DNA of 64,000 bases from Pyrocephalus nanus (taxonomy: Eukaryota > Chordata > Aves > Passeriformes > Tyrannidae), in contig CM076259.1 in the NCBI GenBank assembly GCA_038380795.1, forward strand, positions 79,953,224 through 80,017,223, given 5' to 3'. Positions within the stretch are counted from its first letter, which is position 1, and every line of letters begins with the position of its first letter. The translations under genes and the position numbers were made by a program. A model generated the notes under the pieces. It was not told the DNA's origin and made no database searches. It saw only the letters and a program-made list of their open reading frames with translations. This document shows, piece by piece, positions 39,601 through 52,300 of the stretch.

Positions 39601-42600
39601 AGGGGAGATACTACAGTGACTCATGGTCATACATATCCAGACAATCTTTCACTACACATTGTACACCGTGAATAATAATGTCTGACTGTGGGCCACAGTT
39701 TAGAGAACATAAAATTGGGCAATTTGCAGTAAAATTTGGATTTAGACACATTACTGCTGGTCTCCATCATTCCCAGTATAGCAGACGGTGAAAAAAGGCA
39801 TTAAAATAATAAATTGTCCACCGAAAAAGCTGTAAATCCAGACCATGCTATGAATTTAGCACCGCAGAACTGCCTTAATGAGCCATGGGCTGCCACCTAC
39901 TGACATGCTGTTCAGCAGGAGACTGAAAGCAAGACGGCTGTAATGTTAGAAATAGTACGAGATTCACTGACAAGCCGCAGAGGTGCAAAGAAGTAGGTAA
40001 GGAGGAAAATCATTAGTCTGCTCATGTTTGGAGTAGGAAATAACAGCTGCGGCTCAGGGAGGTGGTGTTGTCATACCGTAGCTGCTTAAACATCACATAA
40101 CTTTGTGGTAAGATTTTTTTCTTAGGATTTATTTGCCACTGACCTTCACTGTCTAAAATGGGCATGGTATTTGGTCAGCACAGTCAAGCCAGAGGAATGG
40201 GCACTACAAAAAAAGGAGACAGAAAGACATTCATTTGACCCAGTGCAACTTAAAAGAGTTCAAATTGGAGTCAATATGCTCAAAAGCAGAAAAGAAGAAA
40301 GGCAACCACTTTGGGGTTTTAGACAAGGCTTGAGATTGTGAGAGTTTGATTTAATACTGCTAAACTACTAAAGGAGTTATTATTTGACATTATCCATGTA
40401 ATTACCTTAATAAAGGAACAATGTAATTTTGTTATTAAAAATATTTAGATTTCAATGCTTATATATTAAAAGAAATGCAAAATTCTGCTGTTGAATGGGC
40501 AGTGTAAAGAATTACATTGGTTATATACCACCAGAATTCAGCTTCTGCTTGAAAGAACGAAAGCTTTAAATAGCACAGCAAAGGGATTTAAAATGAAAGC
40601 AAAGGTAAGTTATTTTTCACTTCCACTTCGTGTCTGCCATTATGGAAGGTACTTACATACCTATCTAACCCAAAACATTTGCACAGTGTGTGCAGGAAAG
40701 GATTAGTTCACTATTTCTGGACTCTGAACCGGGACTTATCTTTCATAGTTTCAGACACTTACACTGTCCCTTTGTACACCTTCTGCTGGATAGCAGACTG
40801 CCCAAGTGCCTTAAAACAGCTGCTTGAAAATACATGATTCATGTCTCCTGCTTTAAACATTTTCGTAAGGGTGAGATGAGTTATGCTCCTTGCCACTGGC
40901 AGTGAATGAAACTGGCACAGCAGGTTCAGATGAGCCCACCACATCTCTCATCTGAGTTCTTGGAGACTGGACATGATTGGAAATGGCAGAAGAACATTTT
41001 CCAAGTATCCTACCACTATCTGCTGCTCTTGATTTAGAAAAGCTATGCAGAAAGGGAGAAAAGGAGAGTTAATGTCTCTAACCAGGTCTCTACATGATCT
41101 CTGAGAAAGCAGCTGTGAGAGCATCTGCCAGCACAAGGCAACCACTGGTACCCAAAAGCTTTGCAGGCAGCTCATTGGGGTGGAGGGGGTCAATCTCATG
41201 GTCTGCTCTCCTCATGGGTTGCCCTTCGCTTGTACCCGGGCAACACTGGCTGCTCCTGCCTATGCAGACTTTAGCTCTTGGTTTAGCGTGGCAGTGGGCC
41301 AGCTCTCAAACACTGTGCAGACTATTTTTCCTTCCTTCAATTCTTGGCTTTTCTGTTGTCAGAAGAATCAAAAAAGCCAAAGAGGGTGATGGTTCTCATG
41401 AGAAGGACATGCAGTCACCAAGACCCAGACTGAAACAAGCAATTATTTCCCAGGTGAGAACATTTCAGTGACAGGCTGCCTTAGGATAAGAGAGCAACAG
41501 GAACAGAGTTGTGGGGGGACAGTCTGTTTGCATGAGAATATGCTTCAGGAACTTAAAAATTCAAATAAAAGCTAATGAAAATTCAGGCTTAATTCTTTTC
41601 CCTATAACCAACCTCCTTACATCTCACAGCTGATTGATAATTTGCTTTGACATCTGAGTTGCAAAAAAGAAGGGAGAAGAAGGAAAACTCATGGCAATAT
41701 GCCACCTAATTATATCTACAACATAAAATCACTGCTTCAGCTGTATCTGACAAACATCAGGGAAGCTTTAAACCTGGCTATGCATGAAATTTCTAACAGA
41801 CTTACCACATGTGTGAAAATTGCCTGCAAAACATTGAAAAGGATAAATTCTATGCTTTATTGTGTTCTAATTAAATAGACAATGAGGCACCATATCTGGA
41901 TTATTTTTTTAAACCTTAGATACTTGTATATCTCATTACAATAATTAACAATACCACTGCAAGTGAAAATCAGTTTTGAGAGGGCTGATACCCAAGTTAT
42001 CATGAAAGAGAATAGTGAGGAGAATTGCTTTCTACTTGAAGAAAAGCAAGCTGCGAGATTTCAAAAATAATTATCACGACTGTGAAAAATCTGCTTGGCA
42101 GCTCATTTCATTTGTGTCTCAGGGTTGCCATTCTTTCTTTTCAAAGATTTCTTGCTAGGTCTAAATACAGACCTCCAGTCTGAAGATAATTCCCCACTTC
42201 AACTTTTAAATTCACTTTTGAAGAGAACTGGGAAAGAATTATGTTTGGTGACTTCCATGATACTCAGCATTTAACTGTACTTCATTTTCACTCCTGGATG
42301 TAGACTTCAAAGTGCCACAAAGCTATTAATCCATCCTTCAGTGTTTGCCATTTATTCCTTGTTCTGCTGTGGTTGGCATCAGAACATGCCAAGACAGAAA
42401 GTCTGACCTTAGCAGGGACAGCAGAAGCATGTGTTCAAGGAATTTGCACTCTGAGGTCTTGCTTTTGAGAATGTTTGTGCAAAGGCTTAATTTTACTCTC
42501 CTTAGTAGTCTGAATGTATGCATCAGGGTATACTGTTTTTTAATTAAAGAGGAAAATGAGGAACTCTTATAAATGGTTTCAAACATTAAGCTTGGTTATA

Positions 42601-45073
42601 AAGAATCTCTTGATCCTTTACAATGTAAAAACAGCACTCTGTTGATCACATACAGTGCTGGCCTAGTTTGGTTTTTAATGCATTGCTATGGGGAGTGTCA
42701 AGGGTATCACTATAAGGGAAATTGGAATGAGCAGTGCTTATTATGGACTCCTGTTAGAACTATGCACTTGAAATAAAACTAAACTATGCTCTAGTAAATT
42801 TTGTCTTTGCTCTGACCCCTGGAAAAGAAAAAAAAAGAACCAAAAAAACCCGGAGGGTAATGACCTCCTAAAAATGAACAGGCTTGCATGAAGATATTGC
42901 TGATACTTTTCAAATCTATTTGAAAATGTATTATTCTGTGAAGGACATGACATTAGGCAAATTTTTTTTCTCTCATGCTGCCTGTTTTGTCTGCAAAGAG
43001 TAACTTTTAAAATTAATTTTTGATGCCAAATCTCTTTTGAAACACATGTAAACATGTGCATAGCTAAGAGAGTGGCAAAATGTGGTCAGAATGAAACCCA
43101 GGCTGATGGGGAAGGTGTCCCTCACCCAGGGAGAAAAAGGGGCAAAAACTCATCTGGGAAGATAGGGTTTTGTAAAAAAATTGTCTCTGGTTGCAGAACA
43201 CAACATTTATCAAAAGAGGACCGCTTTCTTTTGTTGTGCTTCTTGGTCCCACCTTCTTGTTGCCTTCATTTATCTTTCACTACCTTGATGGTAAGTTTTT
43301 GGTGCCAATGAATCTCCTCTTGTGTAGCTGTGGGCCTTTGATGTGAATAAGCAAAGGGACGTGTGATGCTTTCTGTTTCAGCATAACAGTAATTAATACT
43401 GTGATGGCTGGCACTGAATGCAGCAGGAATTCTGCCTTAATTTGAAAAATCATGTTGAAAATTTTACACATGTATCGCAGGTATTGTATAATGACAAATT
43501 TGAGAGTAACAGTGAAAGCCTCTGATTTATACAAGGCTTGTTACATCTGTTGACCACTCCATAAATGCTTCATGAGATTTTTTTTATGTTTATATATGCA
43601 TAGATTTATACTGCATACTTTGGGTGGCTTTTTAAAGGCATGTAACATTACTCTCACTGTCTCTATTTTTGAGGAAGTTCCCTCCATAAGCACTAATATA
43701 GGACAAGTCTCACTTTGTCCACATCCAACCAGAAGAGCAGGGAAGATATGTCTCTGAACCCGTTGGCCTGGAGACCAAATATCCCACATCTGGGGAAAGT
43801 GATCAAACTGCCAGGCAGTGATACAAAATGAGGGCAGTGTTTTTTTACCCCTGAAGGACCCTGGACAGCTGACACGTGTCTAGGGTTTGTTCTCCTCAGC
43901 TGTGGGGTCTAAACAACTCCTTGGTGCCCGAGAACTGTCCTGCACCAAGTATGTTGATGGTGACAAGACAGCTTCTGTTTTGAAGCAGAGCAGATTAAAT
44001 GTCACAGAAAGCAAAATTTTCTTTAGCAAAATCTTTTTATTCCAATGAGCATATCTTAATTTCTTGTTAGTGGACATGAACGTACTGAAAGGAGACCTCA
44101 CTTCTAACATCTGAAGGATGAGGCGATCTCTGGTTCTCAAACCAGCTGGAAACACTGTTTTCTTTTCTTACAACTCTGACAGCTCTCCTCTCTTGCAACT
44201 ATATTTATTGATTAACTGGTACTAGTCCAGTGTTTAGAAAAGCAGCTTGGGAGGTAGTTTTTAATAAAATATTTTATATGAAATAAACTTTACTGTATTA
44301 TAAAGCTTCGTGTCACACCCTGAGTGTTACTACTGGCAAATCAACATCAAAACCCACATGATGCTTTGTACATTCTTAAAATCAGAAAAGGAATTTTGCT
44401 CTTTAACTGTTATGTACTAATTTTCCTCCTCATCACATGCTAGTCAAAAGTAGCAGAACAGAAAGCCACTACCATTTTTTTTCCTGGACATCAGAGAAAA
44501 CTCCATGTGCCTATGCACTTCAGTGCAAAGCATGTATTCAGGTGTAAAAGGCCATTGTGTGACGTTGACTGATCCCTCCGTGACTGACTCTCTCTACTTG
44601 TGGGAAGCAGAGTTGTTTCTGTCCCTCCATTTCTCCTGCTGTAGCTCTGGTTCACCTTTTGGTTAGACTTTTGTCACACTGTGCTAATCACCAGCTTTGG
44701 TCACAGGAGTCTGTCATGTCAGCAAGTTGGGGAAAACTCTGAAATGGTGGATAAGCTACTGAAAATTACATGTACAAGAAACACAGATCTGATTTCAGCT
44801 GTTTTGAATGTGTCCTCTATCAGCAAAAATGAAACGACATTTCCATGGCTGCTTGCAATAATTAGTTATACTTTAACAGAAAATTTTTCAACACTGTAAA
44901 AATAGGAAACTTAAATATATTTGTTATCTATGATTTTCAAAATAAATGTACATCTTAGAGAAGAGCAAAAAGGCTTCTCTTATATGGTTGGAAAAAAAGT
45001 TAAAGGACCTTTTTTGACCTTTTTCCTACAAGACTTTTATTTTCCTTTCAAGACTATAGACATTGTGTGACCA

Positions 45074-45514
45074 CTAAGTATCTATTTGTTGCTTTTGTTT
45101 CACCTGTTTTGCTGCAGCAAGGTGGATACTGCCACCCCCTACTTCAGAGCTACTTCTCTGTGAGCCTGCAATGCTGCTGAGCCCTGGGCCAGCTCTCAGC
45201 ACAGTTGGCTGCACAGCTTTATACTCAGTATATGGCTCCCCAGGGACCTCCTCAGATACTTCAGCTCTGCTTCTCAGCTTCTGGCGTCTGGACTTTAAGC
45301 ATTTACATTTAATATGCACTGTCTTCCAGACCTTACAGAAATGGGAAAACAGATACACAGTTTGGTCCTGTGTTTGAATCTGAAATACTTTAAACAGTCT
45401 AGGCTTTAAATCCTTGGGCTGGATGAAGGGAGAGTTTATCAGGGAAAAGATTAAGTTTAAACCTAGCATTTCCATGTTGATAACAGCATTATTATTGCCA
45501 TCAAGTGCATGCAC
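45074..45514 (-). other. Unassigned 146-codon minus-strand frame
   Basis: The first half is nondescript. The second half, in GC-richer sequence, reads HIKCKCLKSRRQKLRSRAEV, then EVPGEPYTEYKAVQ and SSIAGSQRSSSEVGGGS: a basic patch followed by a Ser/Gly/Glu tail, somewhat like a cytoplasmic tail. A possible acceptor (ccagggagatag) precedes it near 45519, but its phase does not fit the donor at 45886. No family was recognised, so it may be chance. Confidence 0.2.
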
Positions 45515-45885
45515 TGCCTATCTCCCTGGTAAGTAGCTCTGGCGTATCATTCAGCTTCAAGGTCTGTTCAAAGGATTTTTTACTGTGCTCTTGTTAGCTT
45601 TGGATTGACCTTGCTTTCTTCCCCTTCAGTTTCTGTTTGTCTGAGGAACAAGTTTCAGAAAAAATTTGTAAGTGTTTACAAAAACGAAGCTAAATCTACT
45701 CGCGTTGTCTCATGTCACGGGGCACAAATGCTTCAGCAAAAAATCTAATGTATGTTATACAGTTATATTTTAAGTATATACATTTCAGCAGGTAACATTT
45801 AATATTTAATATATCTTAGGTGTGGCTGTTGCAAGGGGAAGAGTATCAGTGTTCTTGTTGGCTGAAACTTTACTGCAAGCAGATA

Positions 45886-46355
45886 CTTACACATCCATTC
45901 ATACTTATGCTTTCTCTTAGCCTCTGCAGTTAACCTAATCCAGTTGCCCGTGGTGGTTCTTGGAGGCCAGCCAAGGTCCTGGGGCATGGAGCTGGGCTTG
46001 TGTCCAATGTGTTTGAATGATTTGTGGGTGCCCATACAGAGAATATCTGCAAAACCTTTCATTTTTTTTTCACGTTATACAGTCTGACACCTTCAAGGAT
46101 TTTCATCATGTCCTCTTCTTTGGCCTCCAACAGTGCTGCTCTTTCTGCAGCTTCTCAACAGTGTGTCTGTCCTTCATTCTTATCAAAGGTGACACTCTCT
46201 CCTAGTTCTACCAGCAGCATCTCTGTTGTTTAAGACCAATTTCACATGCAGCTGTTTCTCTTATCACAAGCCAAAAGTTGAAATGGCCAGACCTCTACAA
46301 AGCCATTGTTTTGTCCAGTTCCACAGATTGTGCCCGGTCAAAGTCATGCATTTTG
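45886..46355 (-). pseudogene. Unidentified coding-like region with frameshifts and a splice donor
   Basis: On the minus strand, a peptide of protein-like character can be followed with frame changes: KDRHTVEKLQKEQ, then ALLEAKEEDMMKILEGVRLY, then FADILCMGTHKSFKHIGHKP, PQDLGWPPRTTTGNWIRLTA and EAKRKHKYEWMC. The last part ends exactly at T|GTAAGTATC, a near-ideal donor. One frame change falls in a run of nine A (about 46062-46070), the other near 46140. A stop interrupts the frame further upstream (about 46303-46305). I do not recognise the protein. It may be an exon group of a decayed or unannotated gene, or chance. The donor argues against a processed copy. Confidence 0.35.
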
Positions 46356-49300
46356 GGTTTTTATAATCTGACATCCTTAAGTGGCATACTATATATTTTT
46401 AAATTATCATTATTGTTTCTTAGTTGTAGCCCTACATCCATTTCCTACATGTATATCAGTATTAACATTCTATCCACCTCTCACTTGGATTCAGAATTAC
46501 ACAAAGTAGGGGTTATTTCAGGACCTGACTCGAAGTATTTGCTATAGGCCCTAAGATTATAATCTGCATAGTCAGTCCAGGGAAAGTTCAGATGCTGCTT
46601 CTCTCTTCAGACAGCCTAGATTTCAAGCTCAGAAAACTGCCCTAGAATCCATAAGCTGAATAATGTTGTAGCAGGATAGGGCTGTTAACTCTGTGCTTTG
46701 AAATTATGCAGTGGTTAAATATATTCAACTCTTAAGTCATTATCTACTGACTGTAAATCTAGTGAACAGTTTTCAATCATACGAAGAACCTGTCCTATCC
46801 TGAACAATTGTTTAAATGAAAACCTGCAATTAACATGGGTGGCTGCTGCATTTTGCTTGGCAAAGTCTCATTGACAATCTTTGGTGGCCAGTGTTACAAA
46901 TAGCATTGCATTCATATAGAATCATAAATTACTACTTGAATTGAAACTATATGTGCTGAATGATTTGTCTTCAATACACAGGACTTCAAATGGTTTGAAA
47001 AATGGACTGAAATTTCTCTTGGTTGCACAACACCACTAATCCTCAGAAGATGGAAAACCTTTCCTATCTCCTTTTAAAAGCCTAGTGTGTTGCCATAAAA
47101 TGAATTGTTTCATATGAATGTCTTAGTTCTATGACTAATGGTAAAACTGAAGAATTCTTTTTATGACACAGGAAAATATTTAGCTCTATCAAAAAGCAAA
47201 TGCCAAAAGGACAAGTGAGATGTTCATCAGAAAAAAAACATTTGAGAAAGAAGAATTTAGTGGTGGCCAAAGATTACAGTTTTGCAAATTCTGGCTTTTG
47301 CTCTACTTGCTTTTCTCTCTGAGTGTTATTTCTGTAACTGTGATAATGTTAATAGCTGTAGAATAAAAATTGCTACTGGAGAAGGGGATTTGTGTGTGTG
47401 TATGTGTCTGGTGGCTTTATGACTTCGTACAAGCTGGGAGTGGGTTCAGGTGGAGTTTGAGACATAAGTTTTATAACTGTAGCCTCTCAGCAATTCCCTC
47501 ATAACACAATAGCACCTCACTCAAGAACAAGTAGAGCTCCCCACTCATGTCTTGCTCTGCACAGCTCCCTCACTCCTTGGCTTTCTCTTAGCTAAGCCAT
47601 ATGCCTTCAGCTTTGTGTACTCTTCACTCATGTCTATAGCACTGCCTCAGCGGGTCCAACTCACCTTTGATGACTTCAGGCCCTACCTGAATCATGAGGA
47701 AATGGCTGTGGTGCAACTCATAGATGCCATTTAGGTTTCTCCAGCGTACCTGAGACACTTGCCTGGGACTGTCACGTATACCACGGGATTTAGGAGAGAT
47801 CTGTTCTTTTCCAGAGGGGCAGGTGCAGGCCAGGTGGATACTCTGTGCCATCCAAAATAGTGCTGGCTACAAGTGCTCAGGCAACTAAATCACACTCTAA
47901 GACCCTTTCTATTATCAAGGGGGAGCAATGATAATTTTTGGAGAGGGGTTCAAGATACTAGGTAAGTTGACTTTTTCTGTTGACTGCAGAAGACTCTTCA
48001 TATGATAATGCTCCCAACGCTAAGCATCTCAGTTTGATTAGATCTGTTTGTACATCTCACTGTTCCAGATGACAAGGTAACTGTGAAGAAAAGCATATGC
48101 TGATTTTAATTAGTTTCTGATTAGATCTAGGCAGTGTTTTTCTCTGAGTAATGTATTTACAAAAAAACCCTACTGTTTCAAGGTGGCTGAAAATAATTCA
48201 CGATATTTGTCTCAGTTTTGCCGAAAGACTGGGTTACATAAAAATGACAGCATGCTGTAAGGAAAATCAAAGGAGTTTACTTTAATCTTTTTTGAAATGG
48301 TTGTTTCCGCATTTGTCTGTAGGGTGAAGTTCTTATACTGACAAGAGAAAAAGGGAACAGACACCACATTGCCAGAAGAGGAGAAACGTGCTGCCTCTTC
48401 TTCCTCAAACCTCTGTGATTTGCCTGCTGATAGTAATTTAATGCTTTATTCTCATTTATTCTTCAAATCCTGATTAAAAGCCTCTTCGTCCTTGACACCG
48501 GTGAGTTGGATGTGCTGGAGCTGCACCTCTGCAGGATGTTGCAGACAAGGGTTCACCTTCTTTCCCTACCTAAAGATCCTTCTTGCACTTCCAGTGGATG
48601 TGAAGTGAAAATGAGTGTCCTTTGACAGTGTTGTCCAGCCTTTTCTGCTTACTCTTATCTTGGCTTTGTAAACATAAATCCAGGAGGACCTGGATTAGAC
48701 AAAGGATTGGGACCTAAATTTCCTTCTTACTAAATCATTCTCATTCTGCTTTGAGTATTTCAGAATATTACACAAAACAGGCATCAAGGGGAGGAATTAG
48801 AACACCATCAAGGAACAGCCCACAGCTTGGTGTTTAGGAAACTCTTCTGGAGCAGAGCAATCCCTTTGGTGGGTCCCACATCCCTAATATGGATATTGTA
48901 ACCATCAGGCTGCTGACCATGACATGTACTGCCTCCTTCAGCAGGCTTGTGAGACTAGCCTTTTGTTACCATTCCCTTTCCCTTTTTTTCTTTGCCTCTG
49001 GAGAGAAAATGCCAGGATGACAGCACATTTTTCAGAGGTATTGTTTTGCTGGCTTGTTTTGACAAGGATTGGTGCATAGCATGGCTCCATCCTCGTGAAT
49101 GGGTCTGTGTGTGCAATAATGAGCAACAGTCCTTGCAGAACATTCCAACTCATTACAGAAAAGGCAGGGAGAAGAGAAACTAAGATAGCTTAGCCTAAGC
49201 AGCCAGGACTGCTAAGGCTTTAAGAAACACCTAAGTCTGTCCATTAGATAAAGAAGGAATAAACAATGGGTCAAGGGGGGAAGGACCTCTTCCCTCAGTG

Positions 49301-52300
49301 CTGATCCTATTGAGCTGCAATACAAATGTCTAAGGAGGGAGGGTCAAAGGCTCTCCCTTCATCTTCACTGCATGCACTGGCAATGGCTAGAGAAAACAGT
49401 TGCAATTACATTGAAATATAGTAGTAAAGTACTAGTAAGAGATTTTGGGAAGTCAGTTCATTAGGGATCTTGAATAAAATTGTTTTTTAAAGGCTTTCTG
49501 TGTATCAACAGGGATTGTTGTAGAGGATATGTTTAATTTATTTACTTGCTGTATTAAATTAGATAATTTACACAAATAATCAGCCATAAATTGGCCATGG
49601 AGTGAAGCAACATGATCTCTGTGAATTAGTTTATCTGTGACCTGTTTTAAGCTACCTGATAAGACTTTGATGCAGAATTAATTAATTAAACAGGGCAAAT
49701 GTTGTCAGTCTGAATGAGGTTCTAGCTCACTCATCGTATGAATCACAGCTGTAGGTGTTCATCTCATTGGCCATGCATTGCTCCATGATATACTCCTTAT
49801 CTGAAAGACTGCTTGCTCTCTCAAAAAAAAATCTATAAAATATTCGGTTTGATACCCATCGACCCAGTTGCTTATTTCTATACTGCCGAACTCATTTCCT
49901 CTGAGGTAATTGAGTCAATCAGTTTCTCATTATATAGCAGATCCAGCTTTGGCATTTTAATTTTAGATACTCAATAATTTCTAGTCTGCCAGATTCTAAC
50001 TTTGATGTACACATCTCTTTATTACTGTATATTAACAGTTTCCTTATTATTAATTTTGATGCAGTTGATATTTGATCACTAAGAAACACCTAACCATTAC
50101 TTGTGAGTTGCCCTGGTTTCTGAATTATTTTTATAATGTATTTATTATTAATACATATGCATGAATAGAAATGGAAAGTAGACATACAGACTTTTACATA
50201 CAAAATAATGGACAGTAAAACTCAGTTTGGTGGAAAGCTAAAAAACTATTTGGCAGTTGTTATAGCTAAAGAATAAGCAAATATTTAAAAGTCTATATTA
50301 AAAAGACATTTACAAAATTATTTGTTACTGTTAACACAGGTATTCAGCAACCAGAAGAGGGACAGCTACTTAAAGGGAAATAAAACATGATATACAATAT
50401 TAGATACATAATTTTAGACATAAATTGAGATGCACAAGTATTAAGATGGTGTGAAAGAGAGAGAGGAGTGTGAAGAGAAAAACATTGCTACCACACAGCA
50501 TCTTCATTTTCCAAAATAGTCTGTTTTTCTCAAGGAAGACTTTCTGCCTCCTTTTTTCTTCTCCATTTAACTGTGGAAACTTTCAGCATGGAATCCCAGA
50601 AAATCCCTTTGCATGTCTGTATAAAAAGTCCTCTACTTGAAGAAGATCTAAAATGCCACCTTTTGAGTTTCCTGACTTTTGACATTTTAACCCCCTTTTC
50701 TTCCAGATTTTGGCTGGGATAAATGAGCACTGAAAAGAAAACTTTCAAGGCAATGTTGAGCTAGTGCCAGCTCACTATCTTGGGCCCCGAAGCTATCCTT
50801 TAGCTGGAGTTATACTTAGTGTATTCTGCTTGGGAGCTGTGACTCATTAATATAAACATATTTTTATTTAAACACTTTGATCATGTTGTTGTCCTGTGCT
50901 TTTGGTGTATTTGGCCAACTTGAATGTGTGGGCTGGTTATATCCTGATTGCACAGGGATCGAGGGGCATGTGCAAACTAATGCTCCTTTACCCTGTTGGA
51001 AGCAGCATATTTGTAACTGCAGTGTTCTGGAGGCTGAGCCTTTTCCTGGCCTGACTGATCCCAGGATGAAGGGTGTTACAGCAGGCATTGCCTGCTGAGG
51101 TTCTGCTTACACAGCTGGCCTTTGTTGCTGAATCACAAGAAATTATTGACTTTATCTGACAAACTGATATTCATGCTTTGTCTTTCTGAGTGCTAAGAAG
51201 CTGCATGTGAATTTAATGCAGGGGATGAGTCTGCTGCTTTAACCAGAAATGTGAAAAACACACCTGTAGTGTGAAAAACACATTTCCAGTATAAAAATGT
51301 AGAAAATGAAGGAGTTAGTGACAACAGGCCAGACAAGTCAAAGCAACCTTTCCTTTCTGGGAAAGGTTGGTCCTGTGCACACAAGAGGGGAAGAAATATT
51401 GAGCCAATGAATTTGCATAAATTAACTTTTGGCATTGCCATCCCTCTTGGGATTTTAAACACTATAACACTAGCAAAATGCAGACAGATGCTTCAGTTCA
51501 TAGTATCTTCATTAAATTAAAACAAACTCCAAACAAACAAACAAGCAAACAAGAATGAAAAGAAAAAGGTGAAAGGCCTCTTGAAGTGTGCAAAAGGGAA
51601 GAGAGTGACTTCTGGAGAATCTTTTCCTCTGTCTCACTTCTCTTGTGTGTTGGAAATTTCATCTCAGCAAGTCATACTTTCTTGCCAAAGGCTTTACTTT
51701 GAACACACACCTCTGAAGACAAGCTTTAGCTTCTGCCAAAAGAAAACAGTGCTCCCAGATAAAATCTGCTCCAATGTCATTCTCCAGACCTAAAGACTTG
51801 ATATGATCATCAGATCCTTCCTAGAGTCCTCTCAGAGCAATTTCTGCCCTTGCAAAATGCCTCTTGTTTTCTTGCTCTTCTGATCCAACATAATCCAGTT
51901 GTTGCTTCCCCTGGTTTTCTGCAGTTGTTTCCTGCAGACAGTAGTACGTAGGCAGTAGTACAGTAAGCAGTACCTGGTAGTACCAAATACTTAGGATGGA
52001 GCTAAATCATGAGCTTCAGGTCTATGAAACAACTCTTAATGCTTGGAAGCTCTGAGGTGTTGGCACTAATTTCAGAAACCAAAAAGTCTCTAATTAATAT
52101 GCATTCATGCTTTTTCTAGTGAGCATAAAATACATTAATTAGCAGGCACTTCCAGAGTGCTCTTCTCCTACATGTTAAGGAACAAGGCAATTAAAAGGTA
52201 AGTTGTGTTTCATGTATTGTGCATTAACAGGTCAGTTCTCACCTAGTACCAGCAGAAGAGACAGCACTCAGATTTTTTGCTAATGTGTTTCTAATATAAG

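Larger units (their letters stand above)
31668..45073. other. Gene-poor interval without recognised gene or repeat
   Basis: About 13 kb of mostly AT-rich, unique-looking sequence. It contains a pyrimidine tract near 32177-32222, an open frame of 189 codons (32319-32888, described separately), A-rich purine runs at 34381-34420, a small tandem duplication at 36585-36622, a spliced-exon-like stretch at 38520-38670, and GC-richer patches near 37190-37350 and 38520-39060. No protein family was recognised. Confidence 0.5.

Noticed and set aside
41094..41471. 125-codon + frame with overlapping second frame
   Set aside because: Two frames are open at once and neither resembles a known protein. Taken as chance in GC-richer DNA.
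51935..51985. Repeated 'gcagtagtac' units
   Set aside because: Only a few imperfect copies. Local slippage is enough to explain them.
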